Source: Providencia heimbachae ATCC 35613 (GTDB lineage Bacteria > Pseudomonadota > Gammaproteobacteria > Enterobacterales > Enterobacteriaceae). From it: 64,000 bases of DNA. This document shows positions 9,278 through 19,078 of the stretch, one piece after another; positions within the stretch are counted from its first letter, which is position 1, and each line of letters starts with the position of its first letter. The notes beneath the pieces are model-generated. The model was not told the origin of the DNA and ran no database searches. It was given only the letters and a program-made list of their open reading frames with translations. The translations under genes were made by a program, and so were the position numbers. Location: assembly GCF_001655055.1 (NCBI RefSeq), contig NZ_LXEW01000011.1:1-64000 (forward strand), written 5' to 3'.

Positions 9278-9946
9278 TTATTCTTCATGCTCTGGCATAT
9301 CAGCGGATGCATTTCCTTGTTGTGAAATTTTCGCTTGTTCTTTTTGCTGCAATACACGTTCAACAGTATCCACAATAGCTTGCGTTTGTGGATCGATTTC
9401 AATATTGATCTTATCACCTAAACGTTTTTTGCCTAGCGTTGTTCTCGCCAGTGTTTCCGGTATTAAGTGAACACAAAAACGGTTATTAATCACATCACCA
9501 ACGGTTAGGCTAATCCCATCAATAGCGACAAAACCTTTATGTAAAATATATTTCATCAGCGATTTATCATAAATAGATAACCATATTTGATGGTTATCTT
9601 CTGATGTGAAAATTTTACTGATTTCAGCGGTTGTCACAATATGGCCAGAAACAATATGTCCACCAATTTCATCGCCATATTTTGCAGCTCTTTCAATATT
9701 AACGACATCGCCTTCTTTCAAAGCACCAAGGTTGGTCAATCTGAGTGTTTCTTTAATTAAATCAAAACTCACTTTTTCACCGTCTATTTTCGTCACAGTC
9801 AAACAACAACCATTGTGGGCGACGGATGCACCCGTTTCTAAACCAACGAGCATTTCTGGTGTAAATTTCATTACATGAGTGCGAAAATTGGCTCTTTCGG
9901 TGATATCGATAATTGGGGCTATGCCTTGAACAATACCTGTAAACAT
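9278..9946 (-). CDS. ribE: Riboflavin synthase, alpha subunit
   Basis: Converts two molecules of 6,7-dimethyl-8-ribityllumazine into riboflavin and the pyrimidinedione precursor. The protein starts with the diagnostic [12 protein letters not shown] and consists of two similar lumazine-binding barrels, with repeats around [11 protein letters not shown] (residues ~47-57) and [12 protein letters not shown] (~140-150). At 222 residues it is about nine longer than E. coli because of an acidic, Gln-rich C-terminal tail. It is divergent from mdtK, the same arrangement as in E. coli (where the gene is also called ribC). No FMN riboswitch is visible upstream. Confidence 0.95.
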   Translation of the reverse strand: MFTGIVQGIAPIIDITERANFRTHVMKFTPEMLVGLETGASVAHNGCCLTVTKIDGEKVSFDLIKETLRLTNLGALKEGDVVNIERAAKYGDEIGGHIVSGHIVTTAEISKIFTSEDNHQIWLSIYDKSLMKYILHKGFVAIDGISLTVGDVINNRFCVHLIPETLARTTLGKKRLGDKINIEIDPQTQAIVDTVERVLQQKEQAKISQQGNASADMPEHEE

Positions 9947-10229
9947 AATGGATCTCAGTGTAGTGAATTTATGCTCTAAGTTTACCTAAGAATTTTCAGA
10001 GGTCTATCTTATTTGAGCGGTTAACCGCGTGGTTTTTATCTAAATTGATTAAAATGAAAACACATATGGAAATACTCTTTTATCATTCGGCTAAATATCC
10101 TTATTGGATTAAATTAATAAAAGAGATAGAATGCACGGTTGATAATAACTAACTGATTTATCGTAAATCATTTGTTTTCCTTCTACTTTTTTCTCTTACT
10201 TATTTTTAATTTATTGTGAAGGTGTATGC

Positions 10230-11603
10230 GTGCAGAAATACTTTACAGAAGCGCGTAGCTTGTTGGCTCTTGGTATTCCTATCTTTCTCGCCCAATTTTC
10301 TCAAACCGCAATGGGGTTTGTCGATACGATTATGGCTGGAAGTGTTAGCGAAACTGAGATGTCAGCAGTTGCAGTCGGATTTTCAATCTGGTTGCCAGCT
10401 ATACTTTTTGGCCAGGGGCTATTAATGGCACTGACTCCAATTATTGCTCAAATGAATGGTTCAGGCCGTCGGAATTTAATTGGTGATCAAGTTCAGCAAG
10501 GCTTATGGCTAGCGTTCCTGCTATCATTAGGCGTTATGTTCTTGCTGTATAATAGCAAGATTATCATTGGTAATATGCCCCATATTGACCCTGAGCTAGC
10601 GGATAAATCAGTGCGTTTCCTTCATGCGATCATGTGGGGGGCTCCGGGTTATCTGTTCTATCAAGTTTATCGTAGTCAGTGTGAAGGACTTTCAAAAACC
10701 AAACCGGGGATGGTCATTGGTTTTCTGGGTCTAATGGTCAATATTCCAATTAACTATATTTTTATCTATGGCCACTTTGGTGCTCCTGCTCTTGGTGGTG
10801 TAGGTTGTGGTGTTGCAACCGCCTCTGTTTATTGGGTCATGTGTATGCTGATGCGTTGGTATGTTAAACGAGCACCTGCACAACGTGATATTAGAGCAAC
10901 CCAATCTTTTGCCTCACCAAACCCGATAATCTTAAAACGGATCGTTGTTCTTGGTACCCCTATTGGTCTCGCTCTATTTTTTGAAGTGACTTTATTTGCG
11001 GTTGTTGCTTTACTGGTTGCGCCTCTTGGCGTTGTCGCTGTAGCTGGACATCAAGTCGCACTAAACTTTAGCTCTGTCATGTTTATGTTCCCGCTATCTT
11101 TAGGGATCGCGGCAACTATTCGTGTGGGTTATAACCTCGGTAAACAATCGACCGAAGCAGCGAAGGTTTCATCTTATGCTGGTCTCGCGGTGGGTTTAAT
11201 GGTGGCCTGTATGACCGCAATTTTAACTGCGGCATTCCGTGAACCGATTGCCATGATGTATAACAAAAATCCTGAAGTGGTTGTTCTTGCCTCTAGCTTA
11301 ATGCTGTATGCAGCTATTTATCAACTTTCGGATTCAGTGCAAGTTATTGGTGCGGGAATTTTACGTGGTTATAAAGACACCCGATCTATCTTCTTTATCA
11401 CCTTTACCGCATATTGGGTATTAGGTCTCCCAGCAGGTTATATCTTAGCACTAACCGATATTGTTGTGCCTGCAATGGGACCTCAAGGTTTTTGGATTGG
11501 CTTTATTATAGGATTAAGTGCAGCCGCTATTGGTATGGCAGCACGTATTTTATGGATCCATAAACAACCAGAGAGTGCCATTCTTTTAAAATCGACACGT
11601 TAA
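10230..11603 (+). CDS. mdtK: MATE multidrug efflux pump MdtK (NorM type)
   Basis: A 457-residue MATE-family Na+- or H+-coupled exporter of cationic drugs, including fluoroquinolones, with 12 predicted helices in two bundles. Landmarks are [19 protein letters not shown] in helix 1, [20 protein letters not shown] after helix 4, and [20 protein letters not shown] in helices 7-8. Length and sequence closely match E. coli MdtK. The start is GTG (10230): AAGG sits seven bases upstream and the protein then begins MQKYFTEAR as in E. coli. The tRNA-Val cluster follows, also as in E. coli. Confidence 0.95.
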   Translation: MQKYFTEARSLLALGIPIFLAQFSQTAMGFVDTIMAGSVSETEMSAVAVGFSIWLPAILFGQGLLMALTPIIAQMNGSGRRNLIGDQVQQGLWLAFLLSLGVMFLLYNSKIIIGNMPHIDPELADKSVRFLHAIMWGAPGYLFYQVYRSQCEGLSKTKPGMVIGFLGLMVNIPINYIFIYGHFGAPALGGVGCGVATASVYWVMCMLMRWYVKRAPAQRDIRATQSFASPNPIILKRIVVLGTPIGLALFFEVTLFAVVALLVAPLGVVAVAGHQVALNFSSVMFMFPLSLGIAATIRVGYNLGKQSTEAAKVSSYAGLAVGLMVACMTAILTAAFREPIAMMYNKNPEVVVLASSLMLYAAIYQLSDSVQVIGAGILRGYKDTRSIFFITFTAYWVLGLPAGYILALTDIVVPAMGPQGFWIGFIIGLSAAAIGMAARILWIHKQPESAILLKSTR

Positions 11604-11762
11604 TTGACGGTTAATTAAGCGTTTTATTGCAAGGGAGTGTGTATTTTTCATCAGATAGTTTTAAATACGAGCAAACTATCATGAAAATACATTTTCCCCT
11701 TGCCAGATTGGCGACGGAACGTTAATATTCGTCCCCGTTGTCACCTAGATTTTTATTGATAT

Positions 11763-11839
11763 GCGTCCGTAGCTCAGTTGGTTAGAGCACCACCTTGACA
11801 TGGTGGGGGTCGGTAGTTCGAGTCTACTCGGACGCACCA
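11763..11839 (+). tRNA. valV: tRNA-Val (GAC), copy 1
   Basis: A 77-base cloverleaf with an encoded CCA end. The acceptor arms are GCGTCCG/CGGACGC, the D-loop is AGCTCAGTTGGTTAGAGC, the anticodon arm is CCACC-TTGACAT-GGTGG (anticodon GAC, valine codons GUC/GUU), and the T arm carries GTTCGAGTC. In E. coli two tRNA-Val(GAC) genes sit at the same place after mdtK; here there are three. The symbol is by position. Confidence 0.97.
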
Positions 11840-11896
11840 TTTCAAATCTTACTTTTTATCAGACAACATTTATACAAAATAAGCGGTATCTTCAGT

Positions 11897-11973
11897 GCGT
11901 CCGTAGCTCAGTTGGTTAGAGCACCACCTTGACATGGTGGGGGTCGGTAGTTCGAGTCTACTCGGACGCACCA
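11897..11973 (+). tRNA. valW: tRNA-Val (GAC), copy 2
   Basis: Identical in all 77 bases to the first copy and starting exactly 134 bp after it. The 57-bp spacer is similar but not identical to the next spacer, so the repeat unit includes spacer plus tRNA. One precursor transcript from a promoter before 11763 is likely. Confidence 0.97.
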
Positions 11974-12030
11974 TTTCGAGTCTTACTTTTTACCAGATAA
12001 CGTTTATACAAAATAAACAGTAACTTCAGT

Positions 12031-12107
12031 GCGTCCGTAGCTCAGTTGGTTAGAGCACCACCTTGACATGGTGGGGGTCGGTAGTTCGAGTCTACTCGGA
12101 CGCACCA
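12031..12107 (+). tRNA. tRNA-Val (GAC), copy 3
   Basis: Third identical copy, again exactly 134 bp after the previous one. The sequence after it departs from the spacer pattern, which marks the end of the tandem array. E. coli has only two genes here, so this is an extra copy. Confidence 0.97.
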
Positions 12108-12252
12108 TTCGCTTTTCTCCCTCTCCATTTATTATCCTCACTTTCATTGCTTTTAATTCCCAATGCTATTTTGTTGCGCAACAAATTTGCGTTGAAAATC
12201 ACTCATTTATTTGATCTAAAATATTTGTTCAATCAATTTAATAAAATTTGAT

Positions 12253-12281
12253 TTGTCTCACAGTTTTTTGTTGTCTATAAT
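12253..12281 (+). promoter_or_regulatory. Predicted sigma-70 promoter of pykF
   Basis: A -35 box TTGTCT and a perfect -10 box TATAAT are separated by 17 bp. The predicted start is about 220 bp before the pykF ATG, giving a long leader. The Cra operator lies directly downstream of the -10 box. Confidence 0.7.
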
Positions 12282-12293
12282 GGGCGCAGTTGC

Positions 12294-12305
12294 TGAAAGG
12301 TTTCA
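12294..12305 (+). promoter_or_regulatory. Cra (FruR) operator of pykF
   Basis: TGAAAGGTTTCA is an almost perfect match to the palindromic Cra core TGAAACGTTTCA and is preceded by GC, as in the extended consensus. It lies at about +5 to +16 of the predicted start, a position suited to repression. E. coli pykF is a classical Cra-repressed glycolytic gene. The assignment is from motif and context. Confidence 0.75.
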
Positions 12306-12510
12306 TCAGTAATAAATCAGTATGTTAGCTTTAATAAAAATGTCGTCTACACTATAATTAGAATCAAATTGAGACATTTTTATAATTAAATTGTATTAAA
12401 CACCAGCCTGTCGCCTATTCTTATAAATGAGTTGCGCAACAAAATTTATCATGCGCATTTAAGTGTCGGCGGCAATACCGATTTCCTTTATAACCTTTAG
12501 ATAGACTGCC

Positions 12511-13923
12511 ATGAAAAAAACTAAAATTGTTTGTACCATCGGCCCAAAAACCGAATCAGAAGAAAAATTGACCCAACTCCTTGATGCAGGCATGAATGTC
12601 ATGCGTCTAAACTTCTCCCACGGTGACTATGAAGAACATGGTCAACGTATCAAAAACCTTCGCGCTGTCTGTGCAAAAACAGGTAAACAAGCTGCTATTT
12701 TGCTGGATACTAAAGGTCCAGAAATCCGCACCATGAAATTAGAGGGTGGAAATGATGTCTCCCTCGTTGCAGGACAAACCTTTGCCTTTACAACCGATAC
12801 TTCTGTTATTGGAAATAAAGATAAAGTCGCAGTGACTTATCCAGGTTTAACCGCTGACCTAAAAGCAGGTGATACTGTATTAGTCGATGACGGCTTAATT
12901 GGTATGAAAGTGACCAATGTCACTGCAACTGAAGTCATCTGTGAAGTATTAAATAATGGCGATTTAGGTGAGAAAAAAGGGGTTAACTTACCGGGCGTCT
13001 CCATAGGTTTACCCGCTCTAGCAGAAAAAGACAAAGAAGATTTAGTCTTTGGTTGCCAGCAAGGTGTTGACTTTGTTGCTGCATCTTTTATCCGTAAACG
13101 TTCCGATGTTGAAGAAATTCGTACCCATCTGAAAAAACATGGTGGCGAGAACATTCAAATCATTTCTAAAATTGAGAACCAAGAAGGTTTAAATAATTTC
13201 GATGAAATCCTTGAAGCCTCTGATGGCATCATGGTTGCTCGTGGTGATTTAGGCGTTGAGATCCCAGTCGAAGAAGTTATTTTCGCTCAAAAAATGATGA
13301 TCGAAAAATGTGTTAAAGCACGTAAGGTTGTTATTACTGCAACACAAATGCTTGATTCAATGATTAAAAATCCACGTCCTACTCGTGCTGAAGCCGGTGA
13401 TGTAGCTAACGCAATTTTAGACGGTACTGATGCAGTTATGTTGTCAGGTGAAAGCGCCAAGGGTAAATACCCTGTTGAAGCTGTGACTATCATGGCAACA
13501 ATCTGTGAGCGCACTGACCGTGTGATGCCAATTCGTATTGATAACCAAAAACCAAGCCAACGTTTACGCGTAACCGAAGCCGTATGTCGCGGTGCCGTTG
13601 AAATGTCTGAAAAATTAGACGTTCCACTTATCGTTGTTGCAACTTTTGGGGGCAAATCAGCAAAGTCTATCCGTAAATACTTCCCGACTGCACCTATCCT
13701 TGCATTAACCACTAACGAAGAAACTGCACGTCAGCTGCTATTAGTTAAAGGTGTTATCCCAATGATTGTTGGTGGTTTCACTTCGACTGATGATTTTTAC
13801 CGTGAAGGTAAACGCGCTGCACTTGAGAGCGGTCTTGCCACTCAAGGTGATGCAGTCGTCATGGTTTCTGGTGCATTAGTACAAAGTGGCACAACGAATA
13901 CCTCGTCTGTACATGTTCTATAA
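12511..13923 (+). CDS. pykF: Pyruvate kinase I
   Basis: Converts phosphoenolpyruvate and ADP to pyruvate and ATP, the last step of glycolysis; the enzyme is a cytoplasmic tetramer activated by fructose-1,6-bisphosphate. The 470 residues match E. coli PykF in length. Visible motifs are [16 protein letters not shown] at the N terminus, [32 protein letters not shown] with the catalytic Lys near 220, and [12 protein letters not shown]. The C-terminal domain (~345-470) holds the allosteric site. A strong terminator follows, and the opposing enzyme gene ppsA lies about 14 kb away. Confidence 0.97.
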   Translation: MKKTKIVCTIGPKTESEEKLTQLLDAGMNVMRLNFSHGDYEEHGQRIKNLRAVCAKTGKQAAILLDTKGPEIRTMKLEGGNDVSLVAGQTFAFTTDTSVIGNKDKVAVTYPGLTADLKAGDTVLVDDGLIGMKVTNVTATEVICEVLNNGDLGEKKGVNLPGVSIGLPALAEKDKEDLVFGCQQGVDFVAASFIRKRSDVEEIRTHLKKHGGENIQIISKIENQEGLNNFDEILEASDGIMVARGDLGVEIPVEEVIFAQKMMIEKCVKARKVVITATQMLDSMIKNPRPTRAEAGDVANAILDGTDAVMLSGESAKGKYPVEAVTIMATICERTDRVMPIRIDNQKPSQRLRVTEAVCRGAVEMSEKLDVPLIVVATFGGKSAKSIRKYFPTAPILALTTNEETARQLLLVKGVIPMIVGGFTSTDDFYREGKRAALESGLATQGDAVVMVSGALVQSGTTNTSSVHVL

Positions 13924-13943
13924 TTAACCAAAACGAATATTTA

Positions 13944-13977
13944 AAGCCCTATTACTGTAGATTGAGTAATAGGGCTT
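13944..13977 (+). terminator. Terminator after pykF
   Basis: Thirteen-base arms (AAGCCCTATTACT/AGTAATAGGGCTT) with an 8-base loop are followed by CTTATTTTC. It lies 20 bp after the pykF stop. Confidence 0.85.
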
Positions 13978-13978
13978 C

Positions 13979-14338
13979 TTATTTTCATTTAACATTTAAT
14001 GCTACCTTTTATAAACTATTCCCTTTATTGTCATTTAAACATTCATTTTCTATCTGTTATTTAAGTTCAATATCACAAAACGAATTCACATTGGTCAAAT
14101 AACAACCATCATTATTCCTAATTTAAATTTTTCAACTTTTTCCTAGCCCTAAATATAAAGTATTTCTAGCAAAATTTTAAATTAAGTACTAGCATAAGAC
14201 TAAGTGAGTGCCATACCCTAATTTTCATTAGGTTGTTTTAAAGGGATATAGTTAGCATTAAGATAACGAATCTTAATGCTATCATTTGGTAACTTACTTT
14301 TTATATTTTCAAGATAAATCAATCTAGAGGGTAAAATA
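13979..14338. promoter_or_regulatory. Region upstream of lpp, with conserved leader and a hairpin
   Basis: AT-rich DNA between the pykF terminator and lpp. The last ~20 bases (TCAATCTAGAGGGTA near 14320-14334) closely match the well-known E. coli lpp leader and contain its ribosome site. A perfect inverted repeat with 12-bp arms lies at 14253-14281 and a smaller one at 14217-14232. I could not fix the promoter with confidence. Confidence 0.5.
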
Positions 14339-14575
14339 ATGATTCGTACTAAAATTGTACTGGGCTCTATCGTATTAGCTTCAGCATTACTAGCGGGTTG
14401 TTCTAACAGCACTGAAGTGCAAAAACTCTCTTCAGACGTACAAACGCTGAATGGTAAAGTTGATCAGCTGAGCAACGATGTTCAGTCACTGCGTTCTGAC
14501 GTTCAAACAGCTCAAGAAGAAGCAGCACGTGCTAACCAACGTCTGGACAACCAAGTCCGTACTTACAAAAAATAA
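14339..14575 (+). CDS. lpp: Major outer membrane lipoprotein (Braun lipoprotein)
   Basis: Lpp is an abundant trimeric coiled-coil lipoprotein that links the outer membrane to peptidoglycan. The 78-residue precursor has a signal peptide with lipobox LLAGC (Cys21), the heptad repeats of the trimer ([17 protein letters not shown] and following), and the C-terminal Lys (RTYKK) that L,D-transpeptidases attach to peptidoglycan. The next gene, ldtE, encodes an L,D-transpeptidase on the opposite strand, as in E. coli. A strong terminator follows. Confidence 0.98.
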   Translation: MIRTKIVLGSIVLASALLAGCSNSTEVQKLSSDVQTLNGKVDQLSNDVQSLRSDVQTAQEEAARANQRLDNQVRTYKK

Positions 14576-14632
14576 GTTCGAACTAGTTGTTATCTAGATA
14601 AAAACTTCTTTGAAGTTAGATAGTATTTCAGA

Positions 14633-14660
14633 GGGCCTATTTTAAATAGGCCCTTATTAT
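14633..14660 (+). terminator. Terminator after lpp
   Basis: Arms GGGCCTATTT/AAATAGGCCC followed by TTATTATTT, about 58 bp beyond the lpp stop. It resembles the strong GC-rich terminator of E. coli lpp. Confidence 0.85.
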
Positions 14661-14733
14661 TTATGTCAGAATATTTTATTTGATGAGATTCACTAGACGG
14701 TACAGTTAAAACCCTACCCTCGGTGTGAAGCTG

Positions 14734-15795
14734 TTAATGGTAGGATTGGTACTTCGCAGGTAATAACGCGCCAATTTTTCCTTCATAGGTTGGCTCTGGC
14801 TGCGAAATATTAAACGGCTCAATTGGGGTTAACTCTTGCGTATTATTTTCGCCATCACTTACAGGTTCAGTTACGCCTTGGTCATTATTCACCCTCACAG
14901 GCATCCCAGAACGTCGAGTAAGCTCTTTTTTAACTAATTCCTTGTCTATCCCTTCATTCTCGAGAAAACGCTTAAAATCGTCAGTTATTTTGATTGGCAT
15001 CGTTTGTGGGTTATCACTTTCTTTTCTAGAGAGTGGTTGGTGAACCTCGATATAATAACTGCCATCAGCTTCTTTTGAATATTTAACCGGCTGATCGATA
15101 ATTTGTACTCGCGTCCCTTTTGGTACTGTTTTAAATAGCGCTTCAATATCTCCTGGACGTAAACGAATACAACCTGAGCTCACTCGCATACCGATACCAA
15201 AATCCGCATTGGTACCATGAATAAGGTATTCACCTCGACCATGAGAAAGGCGTAATGCATAAAGCCCCATTGGATTTTCCGGCCCGGCAGGGATCACTGC
15301 AGGTAATGTAATACCTTCTTTTGCATAATTTTTGCGAATATTCGCTGTTGGTGTCCAGGTTGGATCTTTAATTGATTGGCTAACTGATGTGACCATCTCC
15401 GGAGTATCGCGCCCTAATTGACCTATCCCAATAGGATAAACAATCACTTCTTCACTGTTTGCTGGATAGTAATACAGTCTAAGCTCAGCTAAGTTAATCA
15501 CGATACCAGTTCTTGGTGTTGCAGGTAATAGCATTTGTGCAGGTATAATCAGTTCCTTACCGGCTTCAGGAAGGTAAGGGTCCGTACCTGGATTCGCCTC
15601 AAGCATGCCTAGCAAACCAATTTCATGTTCGCTGGCTATCGCCTCTAACGGGCGGCCATCATTTGGTACAACATAAGATAGATTTTCCCCGATTAGACGT
15701 GTATTGCTATCTGGTAATGGATATTCTTTTGCCTGTGCGGGAGCAATTAATGCACTCATGACAAGCAAACTTGTCATCGTCAAAACTTTTTTCAT
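14734..15795 (-). CDS. ldtE: L,D-transpeptidase LdtE (YnhG)
   Basis: A periplasmic YkuD-domain L,D-transpeptidase; E. coli LdtE forms 3-3 cross-links between meso-diaminopimelate residues of peptidoglycan. The 353-residue protein has a signal peptide (about 22 residues, ending APAQA), a LysM-like segment (residues ~38-85) and the YkuD domain with HGTNADFG and SSGCIRLRPGD, which contain the catalytic His and Cys. A proline-rich, polar tail follows. Paralogues LdtA/B/C attach Lpp, so a role on the adjacent lpp product is possible; position between lpp and sufE favours LdtE. Confidence 0.9.
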   Translation of the reverse strand: MKKVLTMTSLLVMSALIAPAQAKEYPLPDSNTRLIGENLSYVVPNDGRPLEAIASEHEIGLLGMLEANPGTDPYLPEAGKELIIPAQMLLPATPRTGIVINLAELRLYYYPANSEEVIVYPIGIGQLGRDTPEMVTSVSQSIKDPTWTPTANIRKNYAKEGITLPAVIPAGPENPMGLYALRLSHGRGEYLIHGTNADFGIGMRVSSGCIRLRPGDIEALFKTVPKGTRVQIIDQPVKYSKEADGSYYIEVHQPLSRKESDNPQTMPIKITDDFKRFLENEGIDKELVKKELTRRSGMPVRVNNDQGVTEPVSDGENNTQELTPIEPFNISQPEPTYEGKIGALLPAKYQSYH

Positions 15796-16074
15796 ACCTA
15801 CTCCAAGGAAAATAGACCGTCATACATCAAGTTGTGCGGTAATAAACCACGAACATCTCAAATTATTTTGTGGATGCATTATTACAATAATTCAATGAAT
15901 ATTGCTCATAATAGCAACTATCTTTGATATCTTTAATACTTAATGAATATTTTAGTTAGCTAATCATATTTAATAGCGCATTTTCATATCAAAACATAGC
16001 GATTTATCTTCAAAATACAAAAGATTAGCAAGAAAAAATAAACTGGGGAAACAGGATAGCTTCCCCTGAATGGA

Positions 16075-16491
16075 TTAAACTAATTCATTAGCTCGGGCAA
16101 GGATGGTGCGGATCATCGCATTAAGACCCTGAGTGCGAGATGGCGTTAAGTGCTGTTCTAGCGCTAATTGCTGAAAAAATGACTTCACATCAAGGGCTAA
16201 AATCTGCTGCGCAGTTTTACCTTGAAATAGGATAATCACAATAGCAACTAGCCCCTTCACAATCACAGCGTCACTATCACCCGCAAACAAAATCGTGCCA
16301 TCGCCCTGTTTTTGCATATCGATCCACACTTGGCTTTGGCAACCAGAAATAAGATTGTTATCGTTTCTTTGTGCTTCTTCTAGTGCAGGTAAACGCCCGC
16401 CAAGTTCTATCATATAGAGATAACGTTCTTCCCCATCCTGACAACGAGCAAAATTACGTAACAGTTTATTTTCATCGGGTAATGCGGGCAT
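16075..16491 (-). CDS. sufE: Cysteine desulfuration protein SufE
   Basis: SufE accepts the persulfide sulfur from SufS and passes it to SufB. The ATG at 16491 yields 138 residues, the E. coli length, starting [17 protein letters not shown]; the in-frame codon six residues earlier is not needed. The acceptor Cys lies in [11 protein letters not shown] near residue 51. AAGGAA precedes the start. It is the last gene of the six-gene suf operon, 34 bp after sufS. Confidence 0.96.
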   Translation of the reverse strand: MPALPDENKLLRNFARCQDGEERYLYMIELGGRLPALEEAQRNDNNLISGCQSQVWIDMQKQGDGTILFAGDSDAVIVKGLVAIVIILFQGKTAQQILALDVKSFFQQLALEQHLTPSRTQGLNAMIRTILARANELV

Positions 16492-16525
16492 ACTTCGTTC
16501 CTTTACCAAGGTCTAAATTAATGGC

Positions 16526-17764
16526 CTAGCCTAACAATTTTTTGATGCGCTGTAATGCATTGAATAAAGAATCGATGTCTTCTTTTGTGGTGTAAATCCC
16601 CACAGATGCACGACACATCGCAGGCACATTATAACGCTCCATCAGTGGCAGCGCACAGTGGTGACCAGTACGAATGGCAATACCATATTGATCTAAAAAT
16701 GAACCAACATCATAAGCATGATGATGACCCAAATTAAACGCTAAAACCCCTTCACGATTTTCATTACCATATAAAATGAGGGATGGGATCTCTTGAAGTT
16801 TTTGTGAGGCATAAGCCATCACTTCAGCTTCATGAGCAAACGCTTCTTTTAGCCCTAACACATTTAAGTAATCAAATGCAGCACCTAAGCCAATGATCGC
16901 ACTAACGTTTGGCGTTCCAGCTTCAAAGCGCCATGGCGCATCTGCAAACGTAATGCCTTTTGTTAAGCTGACTTTGCGGATCATCGCCCCGCCGCCTTCC
17001 CACGGTGGCATCTCATCAAGCAAGGCTTTCTTACCATAGAGAATACCAATACCAGTAGGCCCGTATAATTTATGGCCTGAAAAAGTATAAAAGTCACAAT
17101 CGAGGGATTGCACATCAATTTGTTGATGCATTGCTCCTTGAGCACCATCCACCAGCACACACAGCTGGCTATTTTTCGTGGCGGCAATCTGACGAGCTTG
17201 CTTGATGATATCTTTAACTGGGTTAACCGTACCTAGAACATTTGAAATATGCGTAAAGCTCAGTAAACGGGTGTTAGAATCAATCAATTGTTCTAATTGA
17301 CTTAATTCGAGCCTCCCATCATCCGTAATCGGTAATACTCTGATTTCAAAATCAATTTCTTCTGCCAACATAAACCAAGGCACAATATTAGCGTGATGTT
17401 CCATTTCCGTGATGACGATGTTATCCCCTTCACGCAAATATTTACGGCCAAAACTGTTAGCAACGAGGTTAATGGCTTCTGTCGTTCCTTTAACAAAAAT
17501 AATTTCTTCATTCGACGATGCATGAATAAAATCTGCCGCTTTCTGGCGAACGTCTTCCATCATCGTTGTTGCATTCGCACTCAGCGTATGAATTCCACGG
17601 TGAACCGCTGCATATTGATGCAACGTAAATTCACTTTCTCGTTCAATCACCTGTAATGGTTTTTGTGCGCTTGCAGCGCTATCGAGATAAACTAATGGGT
17701 GATTATTCACGGATTGAGATAAGGCAGGAAAATCCTGCCTCACAGCGGCTACGTTAAATAGCAT
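16526..17764 (-). CDS. sufS: Cysteine desulfurase SufS
   Basis: A PLP-dependent class V aminotransferase-fold enzyme that takes sulfur from L-cysteine (giving alanine) for Fe-S cluster assembly. The PLP Lys is in [11 protein letters not shown] near residue 230 and the persulfide-forming Cys is in [11 protein letters not shown] near 370. The RxGHHCA motif marks the group II (SufS) enzymes. At 412 residues it is slightly longer than E. coli SufS (406). Only 6 bp separate it from sufD upstream. Confidence 0.97.
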   Translation of the reverse strand: MLFNVAAVRQDFPALSQSVNNHPLVYLDSAASAQKPLQVIERESEFTLHQYAAVHRGIHTLSANATTMMEDVRQKAADFIHASSNEEIIFVKGTTEAINLVANSFGRKYLREGDNIVITEMEHHANIVPWFMLAEEIDFEIRVLPITDDGRLELSQLEQLIDSNTRLLSFTHISNVLGTVNPVKDIIKQARQIAATKNSQLCVLVDGAQGAMHQQIDVQSLDCDFYTFSGHKLYGPTGIGILYGKKALLDEMPPWEGGGAMIRKVSLTKGITFADAPWRFEAGTPNVSAIIGLGAAFDYLNVLGLKEAFAHEAEVMAYASQKLQEIPSLILYGNENREGVLAFNLGHHHAYDVGSFLDQYGIAIRTGHHCALPLMERYNVPAMCRASVGIYTTKEDIDSLFNALQRIKKLLG

Positions 17765-17770
17765 AGTCGA

Positions 17771-19078
17771 TTAAACCTCTGCTAAGCGCTGGCGGATATT
17801 TGCCATCACAGCGTTTTTTAGCTCTTCGGAATCAATGGATTCGGTTAATTCGGCAGCAAATGCAATGATAATCATATGTTTTGCCGCTTTACCGTCAATG
17901 CCCCTTGAACGTAAATAAAACAATTGCTCATCATCAATACGACCCACCGTCGCACCATGCCCACATTTCACATCATCGGCATAGATTTCGAGCTGAGGTT
18001 TAGTATCGATTTCGGCTTTTTCACCCAGTAATAAGGTGTTATTGCTCATTTGCCCATCAGTTTTCAATGCATTTGGTGCCACTTTGATCATGCCATTGAA
18101 CACGGCTTTACTGTTGTCCATTGCAATGACTTTATGTAGCTGGCGACTGTTGCAATGACCTGCATTGTGTTCAAGATATGAACGCGTATCCGCAATTTCA
18201 TTTCCTTTAGGCAACAATAAGCTATTCAATTCAAGCTCTGTGTTTTCACCATCAAGACGAGCACTTGTATGATTACGGGACAGCAGTGAGCCTAATAGAA
18301 AACTGGTGCTTTTCACCTGACTATCACGGCCTACAACAATGTCATTATGTGCAAAGTGCTGTGCTTGGTTATTTTCAGTATTGAGTTTGAAATGACTAAA
18401 CTGTGCGTTATCACCCACTTCGACTGTCAGCCTACTTCCTGTCATGTGACCATAATCATTGAGACTCACAAAATGCTCAATCACTTGCGCTTTGCTATTA
18501 GCATCAAGAGTAATATGGTAACGGTACTGGCTGGTATTCACATTTTGATCGTTACTACTACCACTTGATATATTTAATAAATAAAGTGGTTTTTCTGCAA
18601 TTTGGTTCGCCGCAAGATGGATCACTAATGGTTGCCCAGCAAGACTTTCAGTCAGATGCAAAAATATTTCGCTATTGATAGCATCAGGCAATAAGTCTTG
18701 GTTATCTAATAGGGCAACTTTAAATGGCCCCATATCAATTGAACTCAGCGCCGAACTATAACGTCCATTGATCAAGACAATACGATATGCATCAATGGGT
18801 AATGCTAGCGCTTCACACGCTTGGTCAGCCACATCTTGTTCGCCAAAACGATATTCCGTTTTAAGTACGTTATCTAAAGGTGTGTAATGCCAATCTTCAT
18901 GACGAAAAGCCGGTAAACCCACTTTTTGAGCTATTTCCCAATGGGTTTTCGCATGCAGTGAATTTTCACCTAAGCGTTTTTCGAAAAGTGCAGCAAAACG
19001 GGCCATTGCTTGCTCATTGAGCGCAACAACTTGGGCACGTTTTTCAGCTCTTTCACTGTTGGTCAATAAGCCAGCCAT
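17771..19078 (-). CDS. sufD: Fe-S assembly scaffold subunit SufD
   Basis: SufD pairs with SufB and SufC in the SufBC2D scaffold complex and is needed for iron acquisition during cluster assembly. The 435 residues (E. coli 423) show a helical N-terminal domain, the parallel beta-helix core, and the conserved C-terminal block KCGHGATVGRIDDEQLFYLRSRG (in two parts: CGHGATVG with the interface His, and DEQLFYLRSRGI). The start lies inside the end of sufC (26-bp overlap), so translation is coupled. Confidence 0.96.
   Translation of the reverse strand: MAGLLTNSERAEKRAQVVALNEQAMARFAALFEKRLGENSLHAKTHWEIAQKVGLPAFRHEDWHYTPLDNVLKTEYRFGEQDVADQACEALALPIDAYRIVLINGRYSSALSSIDMGPFKVALLDNQDLLPDAINSEIFLHLTESLAGQPLVIHLAANQIAEKPLYLLNISSGSSNDQNVNTSQYRYHITLDANSKAQVIEHFVSLNDYGHMTGSRLTVEVGDNAQFSHFKLNTENNQAQHFAHNDIVVGRDSQVKSTSFLLGSLLSRNHTSARLDGENTELELNSLLLPKGNEIADTRSYLEHNAGHCNSRQLHKVIAMDNSKAVFNGMIKVAPNALKTDGQMSNNTLLLGEKAEIDTKPQLEIYADDVKCGHGATVGRIDDEQLFYLRSRGIDGKAAKHMIIIAFAAELTESIDSEELKNAVMANIRQRLAEV

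Noticed and set aside
9947..10229. FMN riboswitch upstream of ribE
   Set aside because: The gap is too short and lacks the RFN element; E. coli places the riboswitch at ribB.
12063..12251. 62-residue ORF starting inside the third tRNA-Val gene
   Set aside because: Begins within a tRNA, has no ribosome site and runs into the pykF promoter region.
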